From: a virus | Strand: one strand, 5' to 3' | Virus record (IMG/VR): IMGVR_UViG_3300009502_002963 | Location: 1 to 38,780 of that record | DNA length: 38,780 bases | Notes under the pieces: generated by a model | What the model was told of the DNA's origin: nothing | Databases searched by the model: none | What the model saw: only the letters and a program-made list of their open reading frames with translations | Position numbers and translations under genes: made by a program | Shown here: piece after piece, positions 20,955 to 28,527 of the stretch | Layout: the number at the start of each line of letters is the position of its first letter | Position numbering within the stretch: the first letter of the stretch is position 1

Positions 20955-22584
20955 CACCGGCTTCCTTTTTAATCCTGTCCCGCACGCGGAGGCGATTGCG
21001 TTCCTCAAGAGCAAGCCGGTTGTGGCGCGGCGCGTGTTCGATCAAATGCTGCCGGAGATCAAAGGCCGGGCGTTCACCATCACCGGCATCGAAGACGCCC
21101 ACGTGATGCAAGGCGTGCTGGACCGGATTGCGGAGTTGCCGGAAGGCGCGGTGTGGGACGACGTGAAGCGCGACATCGTGAATGACATCTCGCCGTGGAT
21201 CAGCGACCCCGATCTTCCCGGTTCGACGGCCGCGGCCGAGGCGCGGGCGGAACTGTTGATGCGAACGCACGGCTTCCAGGCTTACGAGTCGGCGACGCAT
21301 CGGGCCATCGTCGAGAACGCCGACGTGTTTCCCTACAGCATGTATGTGACGGCCGGCGACGACCGCGTTCGCGACACGCACGCGGCGCTCAACGGCGTGA
21401 CGCTGCCAACGCTCGATCCGTTTTGGGACACGCACACCGGGCCGTGGGAATGGGGTTGCCGTTGCACGAAGGTCCCCAAGACCGCCGAGGAGGTTGGCGA
21501 GATTCGCGATGCGGACGCGGACCGGCTGCCGGAGGAACGGCAACTGATCGAGGGCGCGGCCCGGCGCAAGCTCGACGAGAACGGCACGCTGTTTCGGTCG
21601 GTGAACGGCGCGGCGGCGCAGAACTTCGACGTGCGCGCGCCGATAGAAAAGGCGACGACAGCCGCCGAGCGCGCGGCGGCGTATCAGTGGAACCCGAACA
21701 CGCTCCGGCTGCCGCTAGAGCAACTGAAGGCGCGCTACGACGCTCCGGCGTGGCAGGTGTTTGAAAACTTCGCGCGCGCGCAAACGCTCGACACCGAGGG
21801 CACCACGGTTTGGGAATGGCTCGGCGGCTCGCCGATCCTGCCACCGGAATCTTCCGCGACGTTACCGAAGAAGACGCCGGACAGCATCGAAGCGGCTCTG
21901 GCTCGCCTCGGTCTCGACAAGAAGGTCGAGTGGGAAGAAAAAGACGTGCGGGCGCTGATTTCGGAAATGCGGGAAACGGAGCCGGCGAAGGCCACTGATT
22001 TCGTCAGTTCGATCACCGGCGAAACCACGAAAGGAAAGTTCTCGGCAAAGTCCATTATGGCGACCATCCAGGAGGTTGTTGATTTTCTTCCCCGGCCTGT
22101 CGCGGAGTTGTTGCCGAAATTCGATGTTCGGCTGGAGCAGTCGATTGGCAGCGGGACGCTCGGCAGCTACAACGACAAGACCCACACCTTGAAAATCTCC
22201 CGGACGGCCCACAACAAGGGCGGCGCGGCGCTCCTGCACGAGACGATCTATCACGAGTTGACGCACTGGATTCACATGCACGGTCCGCAGGCGTATCGCG
22301 ATGCCATCAAGGCGCTCTATGACAAGAGAACGGCCGGAGAGTCGCTCGTCAACGTGGGCTACACAAACCCGGTCCGAAAGGACAAGTGGTGGTGGAACTA
22401 CGCCGGCTCGCAGTATCTCACGCGGGGAGAAACTGCAAAGACGGTCGCCGGCCTGGAAGTGCCCACGACGCACGTTGAACTGCTGGCGCGGCCCGCAAGG
22501 CTCGCGAATCTCATCAACGAAAAACCCGACGCGTTGATTATCGAAAACCTCCGTGTCATCCTTGAAGTGTTCTTCAGCGCATGA
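20947..22584 (+). CDS. MuF minor head protein fused to a C-terminal HExxH metallopeptidase domain
   Basis: A 545-residue protein. Residues 15-180 are a phage Mu gpF/SPP1 gp7 head-morphogenesis domain: YVTAGDDRVRDTHAALNGV and the closing GPWEWGCRCTKVP (Cys171, Cys173). The family alone is much shorter. Residues about 330-545 form a second domain with GSYNDKTHTLKIS, then LLHETIYHELTHWIHMHG, where HELTH (436-440) is a zincin HExxH motif; a Glu/His in THVELLARP may be the third zinc ligand. MuF proteins with C-terminal toxin domains are a known class of phage polymorphic toxins injected with DNA. Here the extra domain would be a protease. The next gene overlaps by 4 bp and could encode its immunity or inhibitor protein. 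A role in head maturation is the alternative. Confidence 0.82.
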   Translation: MPDTGFLFNPVPHAEAIAFLKSKPVVARRVFDQMLPEIKGRAFTITGIEDAHVMQGVLDRIAELPEGAVWDDVKRDIVNDISPWISDPDLPGSTAAAEARAELLMRTHGFQAYESATHRAIVENADVFPYSMYVTAGDDRVRDTHAALNGVTLPTLDPFWDTHTGPWEWGCRCTKVPKTAEEVGEIRDADADRLPEERQLIEGAARRKLDENGTLFRSVNGAAAQNFDVRAPIEKATTAAERAAAYQWNPNTLRLPLEQLKARYDAPAWQVFENFARAQTLDTEGTTVWEWLGGSPILPPESSATLPKKTPDSIEAALARLGLDKKVEWEEKDVRALISEMRETEPAKATDFVSSITGETTKGKFSAKSIMATIQEVVDFLPRPVAELLPKFDVRLEQSIGSGTLGSYNDKTHTLKISRTAHNKGGAALLHETIYHELTHWIHMHGPQAYRDAIKALYDKRTAGESLVNVGYTNPVRKDKWWWNYAGSQYLTRGETAKTVAGLEVPTTHVELLARPARLANLINEKPDALIIENLRVILEVFFSA

Positions 22585-22844
22585 AAACCATCTGCACAAC
22601 TTTGGAGTGGCCAGACGGAAAGAAGGTCGTCATCACCGGCGTCTGGGAAAACCAATGGGATGAAGCACCGCTGGCCTACGAGGGCGAAACAAGCCGCCTT
22701 CTTACATTGATGTCTTGGCGGAAGTCGTTACCGAAGAGCTACGACGGCCGCGCCTACGAAGGCATGTGGGAAAATATTGCCAAGAAGAACGGCATCCAAG
22801 CGCACACTGAAACGAGCGGCAAGTGGACTGCCGCAGAAATGTAG
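22581..22844 (+). CDS. Small protein after MuF-peptidase (immunity candidate)
   Basis: An 87-residue acidic/aromatic protein starting MKTICTTLEW, with strand-like KKVVITGVWENQW and helices around LLTLMSWRKSLP and MWENIAKKNG. It overlaps the MuF-metallopeptidase gene by 4 bp and lies between F and G, which are adjacent in Mu. A small unrelated gene directly behind a toxin-like domain is the usual position of a cognate immunity gene. No family recognised; the role is inferred only from position. Confidence 0.65.
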   Translation: MKTICTTLEWPDGKKVVITGVWENQWDEAPLAYEGETSRLLTLMSWRKSLPKSYDGRAYEGMWENIAKKNGIQAHTETSGKWTAAEM

Positions 22845-22857
22845 AGCCGCAATCCTC

Positions 22858-23367
22858 ATGAGCCTTTCCTACCAGGACCGGATCAGTCCGAAGCTGCTCG
22901 AACTGGCGCGGGGCATCAGCGACCGCCGGCCGATCCTGGAAGCAATGGGCGTCAAGTTCCGCGGATACATCGTCGAGAGTTTCACCAACCCGGCGCTGCG
23001 GATTGCGACCTGGCCGGCGAAGAAAGACGGCTCCGCGAGCGTGCTGTTCAAGAGCGGCCAACTCAAGAAGGGCATCCATGTTTCCGCCGTCACCAACGAC
23101 ACAGTGACCGTCTCGACGCTCGATCTTCCCTACGCGTTCATCCAGCAGTTTGGAGGCACAACGCGGGCGCATGTCATCGAGGCGCTCAACAAACGCGCGC
23201 TGGCGTGGCCGGGCGCGGCGCATCCGGTGCGTCGAGTGAATCATCCAGGATCGAAGATTCCGGCGCGGCCGTATTTCCCAATCGGGCCGGATGGGCGGAT
23301 GCAGCGCGCCAACTACGTCATCGCCAACGTCGCGCGCGAGAAGATCAAGGCGATGCTGAGGCGGTAG
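22858..23367 (+). CDS. Virion morphogenesis protein, Mu gpG-like
   Basis: A 169-residue protein of the phage virion morphogenesis family (Mu gpG, tail completion/connector). Typical features are the N-terminal helical part, VLFKSGQLKKGIHVSAVTNDTVTV, YAFIQQFGG, and the C-terminal PARPYFPIG motif. The start at 22858 was chosen because it gives the normal family start; no strong ribosome site is visible. It ends the early/middle operon; the next 183 bp carry a palindrome and the late promoter candidate. Confidence 0.82.
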   Translation: MSLSYQDRISPKLLELARGISDRRPILEAMGVKFRGYIVESFTNPALRIATWPAKKDGSASVLFKSGQLKKGIHVSAVTNDTVTVSTLDLPYAFIQQFGGTTRAHVIEALNKRALAWPGAAHPVRRVNHPGSKIPARPYFPIGPDGRMQRANYVIANVAREKIKAMLRR

Positions 23368-23382
23368 CGCGGCGCGCCGCCT

Positions 23383-23453
23383 GTAGCCGCCGACGTGAGG
23401 AGGCGAAAACATTGCGGCGGGGCAAACATCCACCTCCTTACGTCGGTGGCTAC
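23383..23453. repeat. Palindromic repeat element (21-bp arms)
   Basis: The left arm 23383-23403 (GTAGCCGCCGACGTGAGGAG...) and inverted right arm 23433-23453 match at 19/21, around a 29-nt centre. It lies between gpG and the late promoter candidate and may also act as a terminator of the middle operon. It has the look of a host-type dispersed repeat. Confidence 0.8.
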
Positions 23454-23480
23454 TGGGCCAAAATCATTCCTGAATCTTTT

Positions 23481-23521
23481 TCTGGAAAGGGTGGAAAGCA
23501 TAGACACCATCACCTGACGGC
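23481..23521 (+). promoter_or_regulatory. Candidate late promoter/activator site, rightward copy
   Basis: The plus-strand copy of the 41-bp element also found inverted at 8350-8390 (39/41 identical, first 32 bp identical). It begins TTCTGGAAAGGGTGGAAAGC and continues with ATAGACACCATC. It ends 29 nt before the GTG of the protease gene that opens the rightward late operon. The tandem TGGAAAG words spaced 9 bp could be activator half-sites. Confidence 0.6.
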
Positions 23522-23550
23522 GCGCGGCGTGTTCTGCAATCCTCGCGCCC

Positions 23551-24864
23551 GTGCAGAACGACATTTACCGACTGGTCCCGCTGAGCGCGTTGATGAAACT
23601 CGACGCGACCAAGGAACTTCCCACGCGGCTCACGCTACTGAAGTGGGGCCGCAACGAGACGACCAAGGGTCCGGTGATGGTCGGCCCGAAGACATTGTCG
23701 GTGCTTCCGCGCAACCAGGCGTTGAACGGCTTCGACAGCGTGGCGCTCGACTTCGAGCACAACACGGTGCCCGGCAGCCCCGAATACCTCCGCAGCCAGG
23801 AGCCACGGCCCATTGGAGCGAAGGGCAAGCCGTTCGTCGAACTCAACATCGGCCTCGGCATTGACAACCCGCGATGGACGCCGGACGGCAGCAAGTTCGC
23901 GGGCGAGGGGCATTACGAGGATTTGTCCGGGGCGGTCGCGCTGGATGAAAACAACGAGGTCATCTTCCTGCACAGCGGCGCGCTCTGCCGCCAGGGATCG
24001 GCGCGCGACATCCATCTCTTTTCCGCCGGCATCGGCGCGGACGGCAAGCTCGTGACGCTGGCCGCGGCGGTGAAGAAGGAAGCGGACGGCGAGCATTCCT
24101 GCTCGCATTACCTCGTCGCCGAGAATCCCGATGAGCCTTCGACCTGGCATCTGCGGGTCAAGGGCAGCGACGGAAAGCCGGATCACACCCTGATGGGCGC
24201 TGCCTGGGCGGCGCTGCACGAAGGTTATCGGGGCAACCAATACGACGGGCCGAAGAAAACCGACGCCCTCGACAAGCTGAAGTCCCTCTACAAGTCCGAA
24301 AACATGCCCGTGCCGGGCGAAACCCAAACCCACAATCCCATGAACAATAAATTCCTCATCCAACTTTTCAACGCCGCGGGCGCGGCGCTCAAGCCCGACG
24401 CCTCCGATGCCGACGTGGACGCCGCGGGCGCGGTCTTCATCACGCGGTTTACCGCGCTGCTCAAGGGCGGCGGCGCGTCCACGGCCGCTCCCGTGGACCT
24501 CGCGCCGGTCAACACCAGGCTCGACACCTTCAAGGCTTCGATGGACGCGCTGAACGTCCGGTTCGACGCGCTCGACCGCGAGGCCATCGTCCGCGACGCC
24601 AGCATCGAGGGCAAGGTTGTCCCGGCCTCCGCGCTGCCGGACAAGGACGGCAAAGGCGGCTACACCATTCCGCAGCTTCGCGCGCTCGTCGCCGAACTTC
24701 CGGTGACGGTGCCGGTCAGCCAGCGCACGCCGACGAATCTCAAGACGCTCGCCGCCTCTTCGATGTCCGTGTCGCCAGAGTCGCAGGCCATCAGCAACCA
24801 ACTCGGAATCACCGAGGAAGAGCGGACGAAGTGGGGCGGCCAGGGGACCGCGGTGAAGAAGTAA
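23551..24864 (+). CDS. Head maturation protease/scaffold, Mu gpI-like
   Basis: A 437-residue protein. The N-terminal 250 residues match Mu-like prophage I protein (FDSVALDFEHNTVPGSPEY, GKPFVELNIGLGI, IHLFSAGIG), a serine-type capsid protease. The C-terminal 170 residues are Ala-rich and probably the scaffold. An in-frame Met264 (ATG at 24340, MNNKFLIQLF) lies at the boundary and could start a separate scaffold, as Mu does with gpZ, though its ribosome site is weak. The start is GTG at 23551, supported by spacing from the promoter-like element; ATG at 23593 is an alternative. Confidence 0.82.
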   Translation: MQNDIYRLVPLSALMKLDATKELPTRLTLLKWGRNETTKGPVMVGPKTLSVLPRNQALNGFDSVALDFEHNTVPGSPEYLRSQEPRPIGAKGKPFVELNIGLGIDNPRWTPDGSKFAGEGHYEDLSGAVALDENNEVIFLHSGALCRQGSARDIHLFSAGIGADGKLVTLAAAVKKEADGEHSCSHYLVAENPDEPSTWHLRVKGSDGKPDHTLMGAAWAALHEGYRGNQYDGPKKTDALDKLKSLYKSENMPVPGETQTHNPMNNKFLIQLFNAAGAALKPDASDADVDAAGAVFITRFTALLKGGGASTAAPVDLAPVNTRLDTFKASMDALNVRFDALDREAIVRDASIEGKVVPASALPDKDGKGGYTIPQLRALVAELPVTVPVSQRTPTNLKTLAASSMSVSPESQAISNQLGITEEERTKWGGQGTAVKK

Positions 24865-24870
24865 CCGCGC

Positions 24871-24919
24871 GTCACGAATCACGAACCACGAGTCACCAGT
24901 TACCAATCACCAATCACCA
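24871..24919. repeat. Heptamer tandem array (ATCACCA type), seven units
   Basis: GTCACGA, ATCACGA, ACCACGA, GTCACCA, GTTACCA, ATCACCA, ATCACCA, filling the gap between the protease and DUF2190 genes and ending just before the AGGGAGAAA ribosome site. Confidence 0.9.
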
Positions 24920-24935
24920 ATAGGGAGAAACAACC

Positions 24936-25382
24936 ATGCCAGCCACCGCAGACCTCCAAGCACCGCTGATGCAGGACACGTTCATCGTCCGTCCTGTTGA
25001 AGCCGCCACCAAACTCTTTGCCGGCACCATCGGCGCAGTCAACGCCGCGGGCAACGGCGTTCCCGCCGCCGACACCGCCGGTCTGAAGGTCGTCGGCCGC
25101 GTCGAAGAGCAGGTGGATAACACCAGCGCCGCGCCGGAGTGGATGGGCGTGAGCGGCAGCGCGGGAGACAAGAACGTCCGGCTGCGCCGCGAACCGTTCA
25201 AGGTCAAGAACTCGGAGTCCGATCCGGTCGTTCCCGCCGACCTGATGCATTTCGTCTATGTCGAAGACGACAGCACGGTGAGCCACGGCCCCGGCACGAA
25301 CCACATCGCCGCCGGCCTGTGCATCCAGATTGACGACGATGGGGTTTGGATTGACCCGGAGTTCGCCCCACTCGCGGTCTGA
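24936..25382 (+). CDS. DUF2190 capsid decoration-like protein
   Basis: A 148-residue DUF2190 protein (capsid cement/fibre family): PLMQDTFIVRPVEAATKLFAGTIGAVNAAG, recognisable in parts, then AGLKVVGRVEEQVDN, HFVYVEDDSTVS and LCIQIDDDGVW. It sits between protease/scaffold and major capsid genes, the usual place for decoration proteins. Good ribosome site AGGGAGAAA. Confidence 0.78.
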   Translation: MPATADLQAPLMQDTFIVRPVEAATKLFAGTIGAVNAAGNGVPAADTAGLKVVGRVEEQVDNTSAAPEWMGVSGSAGDKNVRLRREPFKVKNSESDPVVPADLMHFVYVEDDSTVSHGPGTNHIAAGLCIQIDDDGVWIDPEFAPLAV

Positions 25383-25387
25383 GTAGA

Positions 25388-25408
25388 GAAGCCAGAAGCC
25401 AGAAGTCA
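25388..25408. repeat. Heptamer tandem array (GAAGCCA type)
   Basis: Three units, GAAGCCA, GAAGCCA, GAAGTCA, just after the DUF2190 stop. Confidence 0.8.
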
Positions 25409-25430
25409 GAAACAAAATCAGGAAACGATC

Positions 25431-25931
25431 ATGCAACCCAAAAACCACAACTGGAAAACGTTCTTCGCGGGAGTCACCACGGGCGTTTGCGCCTTCGCCG
25501 TCATGCTGATTGGCATCGCGGCCAGCCCGACCGACAGCACCGTTCGCGATTATCTCCGGAGGCTGGTGGATTCGACGGCCACGCCGCCGCCGCTCTGCCA
25601 GGCGACGACGGGCCAGTTCAGCACCGTCATCGCCGCGACCAACAACGCGTTGACGATCCTGGTGACGACGAACGTCGCCGCGTCCGGCCGCGTGGACACG
25701 ATGGACCTCACCTCGACGAACAGCGTCAAGTCTGCCGTTGGCACGTTCAACGTGTTCAGCAACGGCATCTTTAGCTCCGCGAGCGGCACGATTCAGACGG
25801 GAACAGTCGGATCATTGCTTCCGGTCAGCCCTGTGCGAACGACGAACACGTTCATCGTTGGCACCAACATCATCACGATCATCATGGATGCTCTCAAAAT
25901 CATCCAGTCGTTCACCGTCACGCCGCTCTAA
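25431..25931 (+). CDS. Hypothetical head-region protein with N-terminal membrane/signal helix
   Basis: A 166-residue protein. Residues 11-31 are hydrophobic (FFAGVTTGVCAFAVMLIGIA), followed by a Thr/Ser/Asn-rich beta-type region and a hydrophobic end (NIITIIMDALKIIQ). It lies between DUF2190 and major capsid genes, with AGGAAAC before the ATG. A surface or decoration role is possible; family not recognised. Confidence 0.65.
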   Translation: MQPKNHNWKTFFAGVTTGVCAFAVMLIGIAASPTDSTVRDYLRRLVDSTATPPPLCQATTGQFSTVIAATNNALTILVTTNVAASGRVDTMDLTSTNSVKSAVGTFNVFSNGIFSSASGTIQTGTVGSLLPVSPVRTTNTFIVGTNIITIIMDALKIIQSFTVTPL

Positions 25932-25986
25932 CCCGTCACCATCTCCCATCTCCTAACGTCCATCTCCAAATCAAAGGAACCCAAAC

Positions 25987-26934
25987 ATGATCCTCAACCG
26001 ACAAGTCCTCCTCGACGCCAGCCGCGACTTCAAGCTCCTCTTCCAGGGCGGCATGGCGCAAGCCAAGCCGCTGTGGCCGAACATCGCCACCGAGTCGCCG
26101 TCGTCCACTTTCGCCGAGACCTATGGCTGGCTCAAGGACCTGCCTTCCATGCGCGAGTGGCTCGGCTCGCGCGTGGTTCACAATCTCGCGGCCAGTTCCT
26201 ACACGCTGATCAACCGCCCCTTCGAGTTGACCGTGAGCGTGCCGCGCGAAAACTTCGAGGATGACCGGCTTGGCGTCTTCCGCATCCCCTTCCTGAATCT
26301 GGGCGAGAGCGTGGCGATGTCCCCCGACCAGCTTATCTGGGCGATGCTGCTCAACGGCTGGAACACGCCCTGTTACGACGGCAAGGCTTACTTCGCCGAA
26401 GATCACCCGGTCGGCAATTCCTCGCTCGGCAACACGCTGGCGCTGCCGCTGGCCAATCTCACGGACAATCCGGCCGAGATCGGCGACAACTTCGGCCAGG
26501 CGTTCACGAAGATCAGCACCTTCACGAACGACACGGGCCAGCCGCTCGGCATCATCCCGTCGCACCTGTTCTACGGGCCGACGAACTTCGCCGCGGCCAA
26601 CCGCATCCTGCGCAGCGAGTATCTCTCGCCGGGCGTGAAGAACCCCTACTTCAACATCGCCGAGCCGGTGATGGTGCCGTGGTTCGGCATCTCGCCCATC
26701 TGGATTCTGGCCTGCTGCTCGCGCGTCGTGAAGCCGGTCATCCTCCAGCGCCGCAAGAACCCGGAGTTCGTGATGAAGAACGCGCTGACCGACGACAACG
26801 TGTTCTTCGACAAGGAGTTCGTCTATGGCGCGGACGACCGCAAGAATGTGGGCGTCTCGCTCTGGCAACTCGCCGTCGGCAGCACCGGCATCGTGCCGCA
26901 GGCAGCGAAGAGGTCGGAAGCTGCCAAGAAATAA
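25987..26934 (+). CDS. Major capsid protein, Mu gpT-like
   Basis: A 315-residue protein of the Mu major head subunit (gpT) family: LDASRDFKLLFQGG, FAETYGWLKDLPSMREWLG, ELTVSVPRENFEDDRLGVF, FAEDHPVG and a C-terminal DDRKNVGVSLWQLAVGS. It builds the icosahedral shell. AAAGGAACCC precedes the ATG. A strong hairpin follows the gene at 26971-27005. Confidence 0.92.
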   Translation: MILNRQVLLDASRDFKLLFQGGMAQAKPLWPNIATESPSSTFAETYGWLKDLPSMREWLGSRVVHNLAASSYTLINRPFELTVSVPRENFEDDRLGVFRIPFLNLGESVAMSPDQLIWAMLLNGWNTPCYDGKAYFAEDHPVGNSSLGNTLALPLANLTDNPAEIGDNFGQAFTKISTFTNDTGQPLGIIPSHLFYGPTNFAAANRILRSEYLSPGVKNPYFNIAEPVMVPWFGISPIWILACCSRVVKPVILQRRKNPEFVMKNALTDDNVFFDKEFVYGADDRKNVGVSLWQLAVGSTGIVPQAAKRSEAAKK

Positions 26935-26970
26935 CTTTCGCGCGCCTCGCCAGGCAAATGCGAAACCCGG

Positions 26971-27005
26971 ACGGGCGCGCGTGCTGGTAGCGCACACGCG
27001 CCCGT
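26971..27005 (+). terminator. Strong hairpin after the major capsid gene
   Basis: A 14-bp stem with one mismatch (ACGGGCGCGCGTGC at 26971-26984 with 26992-27005) and a 7-nt loop, 36 bp after the capsid stop. No U-run follows, so it may be a partial terminator or a 3' stabiliser that keeps capsid mRNA levels high relative to the tail genes. Confidence 0.55.
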
Positions 27006-27013
27006 TCCTCTGA

Positions 27014-27048
27014 AAACTGAACACTGTCCACTGAGCACTGAGCACTGA
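27014..27048. repeat. Heptamer tandem array (GCACTGA type)
   Basis: Five units, AAACTGA, ACACTGT, CCACTGA, GCACTGA, GCACTGA, ending 5 bp before the start of the gp36-like gene, where no normal ribosome site is present. Confidence 0.88.
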
Positions 27049-27053
27049 ACGAC

Positions 27054-27482
27054 ATGGGTTACTACGCGACATGGGATGACGTTTGCGGCGGCTGGATTCC
27101 AGCCGACTTCATGGTGGAGGCGTTCGACGACAACAAGGACGGCCAGCCAGACGCCGGCCTGTTCGATCTTCTCGCGGCCGGCGTGAACAGCACCATCGAG
27201 GGAATGCTCGGCGGCCGTTTCAAGACGCCGTTCGCCGAGCCGCTCATCTCCATCGTCAAGGACGCCGCGCGCATCATCACCTGCGAGCGCATCTACAAGC
27301 GCCGGGGCGTTCCCGACGAAACCAATCCGTGGAGCAAGGACGCGAACGCGGTCCGCGCCAGGCTCACGCGCATCGCCACCGGCCAGGATCCGCTCTCCGT
27401 TGCGGTGGACCGCGCACAGCCGAGCGCCGTCATTATCACCGAGCCAAGTAAAACTTTCAGCCGCGGGGGCATGAATATATGA
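27054..27482 (+). CDS. Head-tail connector, Mu gp36-like (DUF1320)
   Basis: A 142-residue DUF1320 protein: MGYYATWDDVCGGWIP, then LFDLLAAGVNSTIEGMLGGRF-TPF and IVKDAARIITCERIYKRRG. This family supplies a head-completion/connector protein in Mu-like phages. It overlaps the gp37-like gene by 4 bp. Confidence 0.85.
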   Translation: MGYYATWDDVCGGWIPADFMVEAFDDNKDGQPDAGLFDLLAAGVNSTIEGMLGGRFKTPFAEPLISIVKDAARIITCERIYKRRGVPDETNPWSKDANAVRARLTRIATGQDPLSVAVDRAQPSAVIITEPSKTFSRGGMNI

Positions 27483-27973
27483 CCCGACTTTCTCCAGCGG
27501 ACATCCTTGGAAGGATCGAGAAGGGAATCAAACCGTGGTGCGATGCCCACCGCGTAAAACCCTCGCTGGCCACCGATTCCTGGAACGTCCTCGAACTGCT
27601 CGCGCAATCGCCTTCCGGCTTGCGGGTGATTCTGCATTGGAACGGCGACGACGACGCGGGCGGCCACGAATCGGCCGGCATCGTGGACAACGTGGTCGAG
27701 GTCATTGTCAGCCACAACCGCGGGTTGCTCGCCGCGCCTGGAGCGAACCTCGTGCACGGCATCGCCGGCCAGCCGCCGCTTTACACGACTCTCAGCGACC
27801 TGCGCGCCGTGCTGCGCTCGCTCACATGGCCCGACGGCATCGCGAGCAAGCGCCTGTTCTACAAAGGCACCAAGCCGATGACCGCGCCGGACGGCCTGCC
27901 GTTGGACGCGATGAAGATGACCTTCGGTCTCGTTGCCGGCATCCCGGCCATCCCTGATCATCTCGTCAGTTGA
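27479..27973 (+). CDS. Mu gp37-like tail-completion protein (DUF1834)
   Basis: A 164-residue protein. Position directly after the gp36-like gene, length, and a layout of helix, strand (GLRVILHWNGDDD), strand (DNVVEVIVSHNRGL) and C-terminal domain agree with DUF1834/gp37. Family assignment is from context plus pattern, so less sure than gp36. Confidence 0.65.
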   Translation: MTRLSPADILGRIEKGIKPWCDAHRVKPSLATDSWNVLELLAQSPSGLRVILHWNGDDDAGGHESAGIVDNVVEVIVSHNRGLLAAPGANLVHGIAGQPPLYTTLSDLRAVLRSLTWPDGIASKRLFYKGTKPMTAPDGLPLDAMKMTFGLVAGIPAIPDHLVS

Positions 27974-27994
27974 CCCTCAAACAGGAACCACGCT

Positions 27995-28468
27995 ATGCCC
28001 GACACACCTCCCACCAACACCAACACCAACACCATCGTCGGAACGCCCGCCGATGTCGTTCTTGGCACCGGCGAGTTTGCCACGTCCGGCTACATCAAGT
28101 CCGGCCGCGCCAAGCGCGGCAGCGAACGCATCCTTCTTCCCGGAAACGACGCGTGGACCACGGCGAAGATTTACTTCGACATGAACTGGGAGCTTGAACT
28201 CGAAGTTTACTTCCAAGAAGGCACGACCGTTCCCGATCCGGGCACCGCGATCACCATCTTCGGAATTGCGGGCGACGTGGACAACGCCGAAGCCATCGGC
28301 ACGGAGAAACAGTTGATGACCATGCGCGTCAACGCGAGCAAGCACGACGGCGTCACGCGAGGAACTTCCAGCATCGCACCGTCCGTCCTTGGCGCGCCTG
28401 GCGTTCTCAATGCCTCGGCTTCGCGCCCGAAAGCGCCTGCGACGAAAGCCGCCGCAGCAAAACCCTGA
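27995..28468 (+). CDS. Probable tail tube/major tail protein
   Basis: A 157-residue protein in the slot between the head-tail connectors and the tail chaperones, where siphoviruses encode the tail tube subunit. The N-terminus has an Asn-Thr repeat (TNTNTNT). The middle is beta-rich (WELELEVYFQEG, TAITIFGIAGDVDNAEA) and the last 15 residues are an Ala/Lys-rich tail. No sheath gene neighbours it. The assignment rests mainly on gene order. Confidence 0.5.
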   Translation: MPDTPPTNTNTNTIVGTPADVVLGTGEFATSGYIKSGRAKRGSERILLPGNDAWTTAKIYFDMNWELELEVYFQEGTTVPDPGTAITIFGIAGDVDNAEAIGTEKQLMTMRVNASKHDGVTRGTSSIAPSVLGAPGVLNASASRPKAPATKAAAAKP

Positions 28469-28477
28469 CCTGCGTTC

Positions 28478-28512
28478 AAACTGTCCACTGCCAACTGACC
28501 ACTGACCACTAA
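28478..28512. repeat. Heptamer tandem array (CCACTGA type)
   Basis: Five units, AAACTGT, CCACTGC, CAACTGA, CCACTGA, CCACTAA, in the gap before the tail chaperone gene. Confidence 0.88.
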
Positions 28513-28527
28513 TTTGCCACCGCTACC

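Noticed and set aside
25936-27072. Minus-strand frame opposite the major capsid gene
   Set aside because: The plus strand encodes an unmistakable gpT-type capsid protein.
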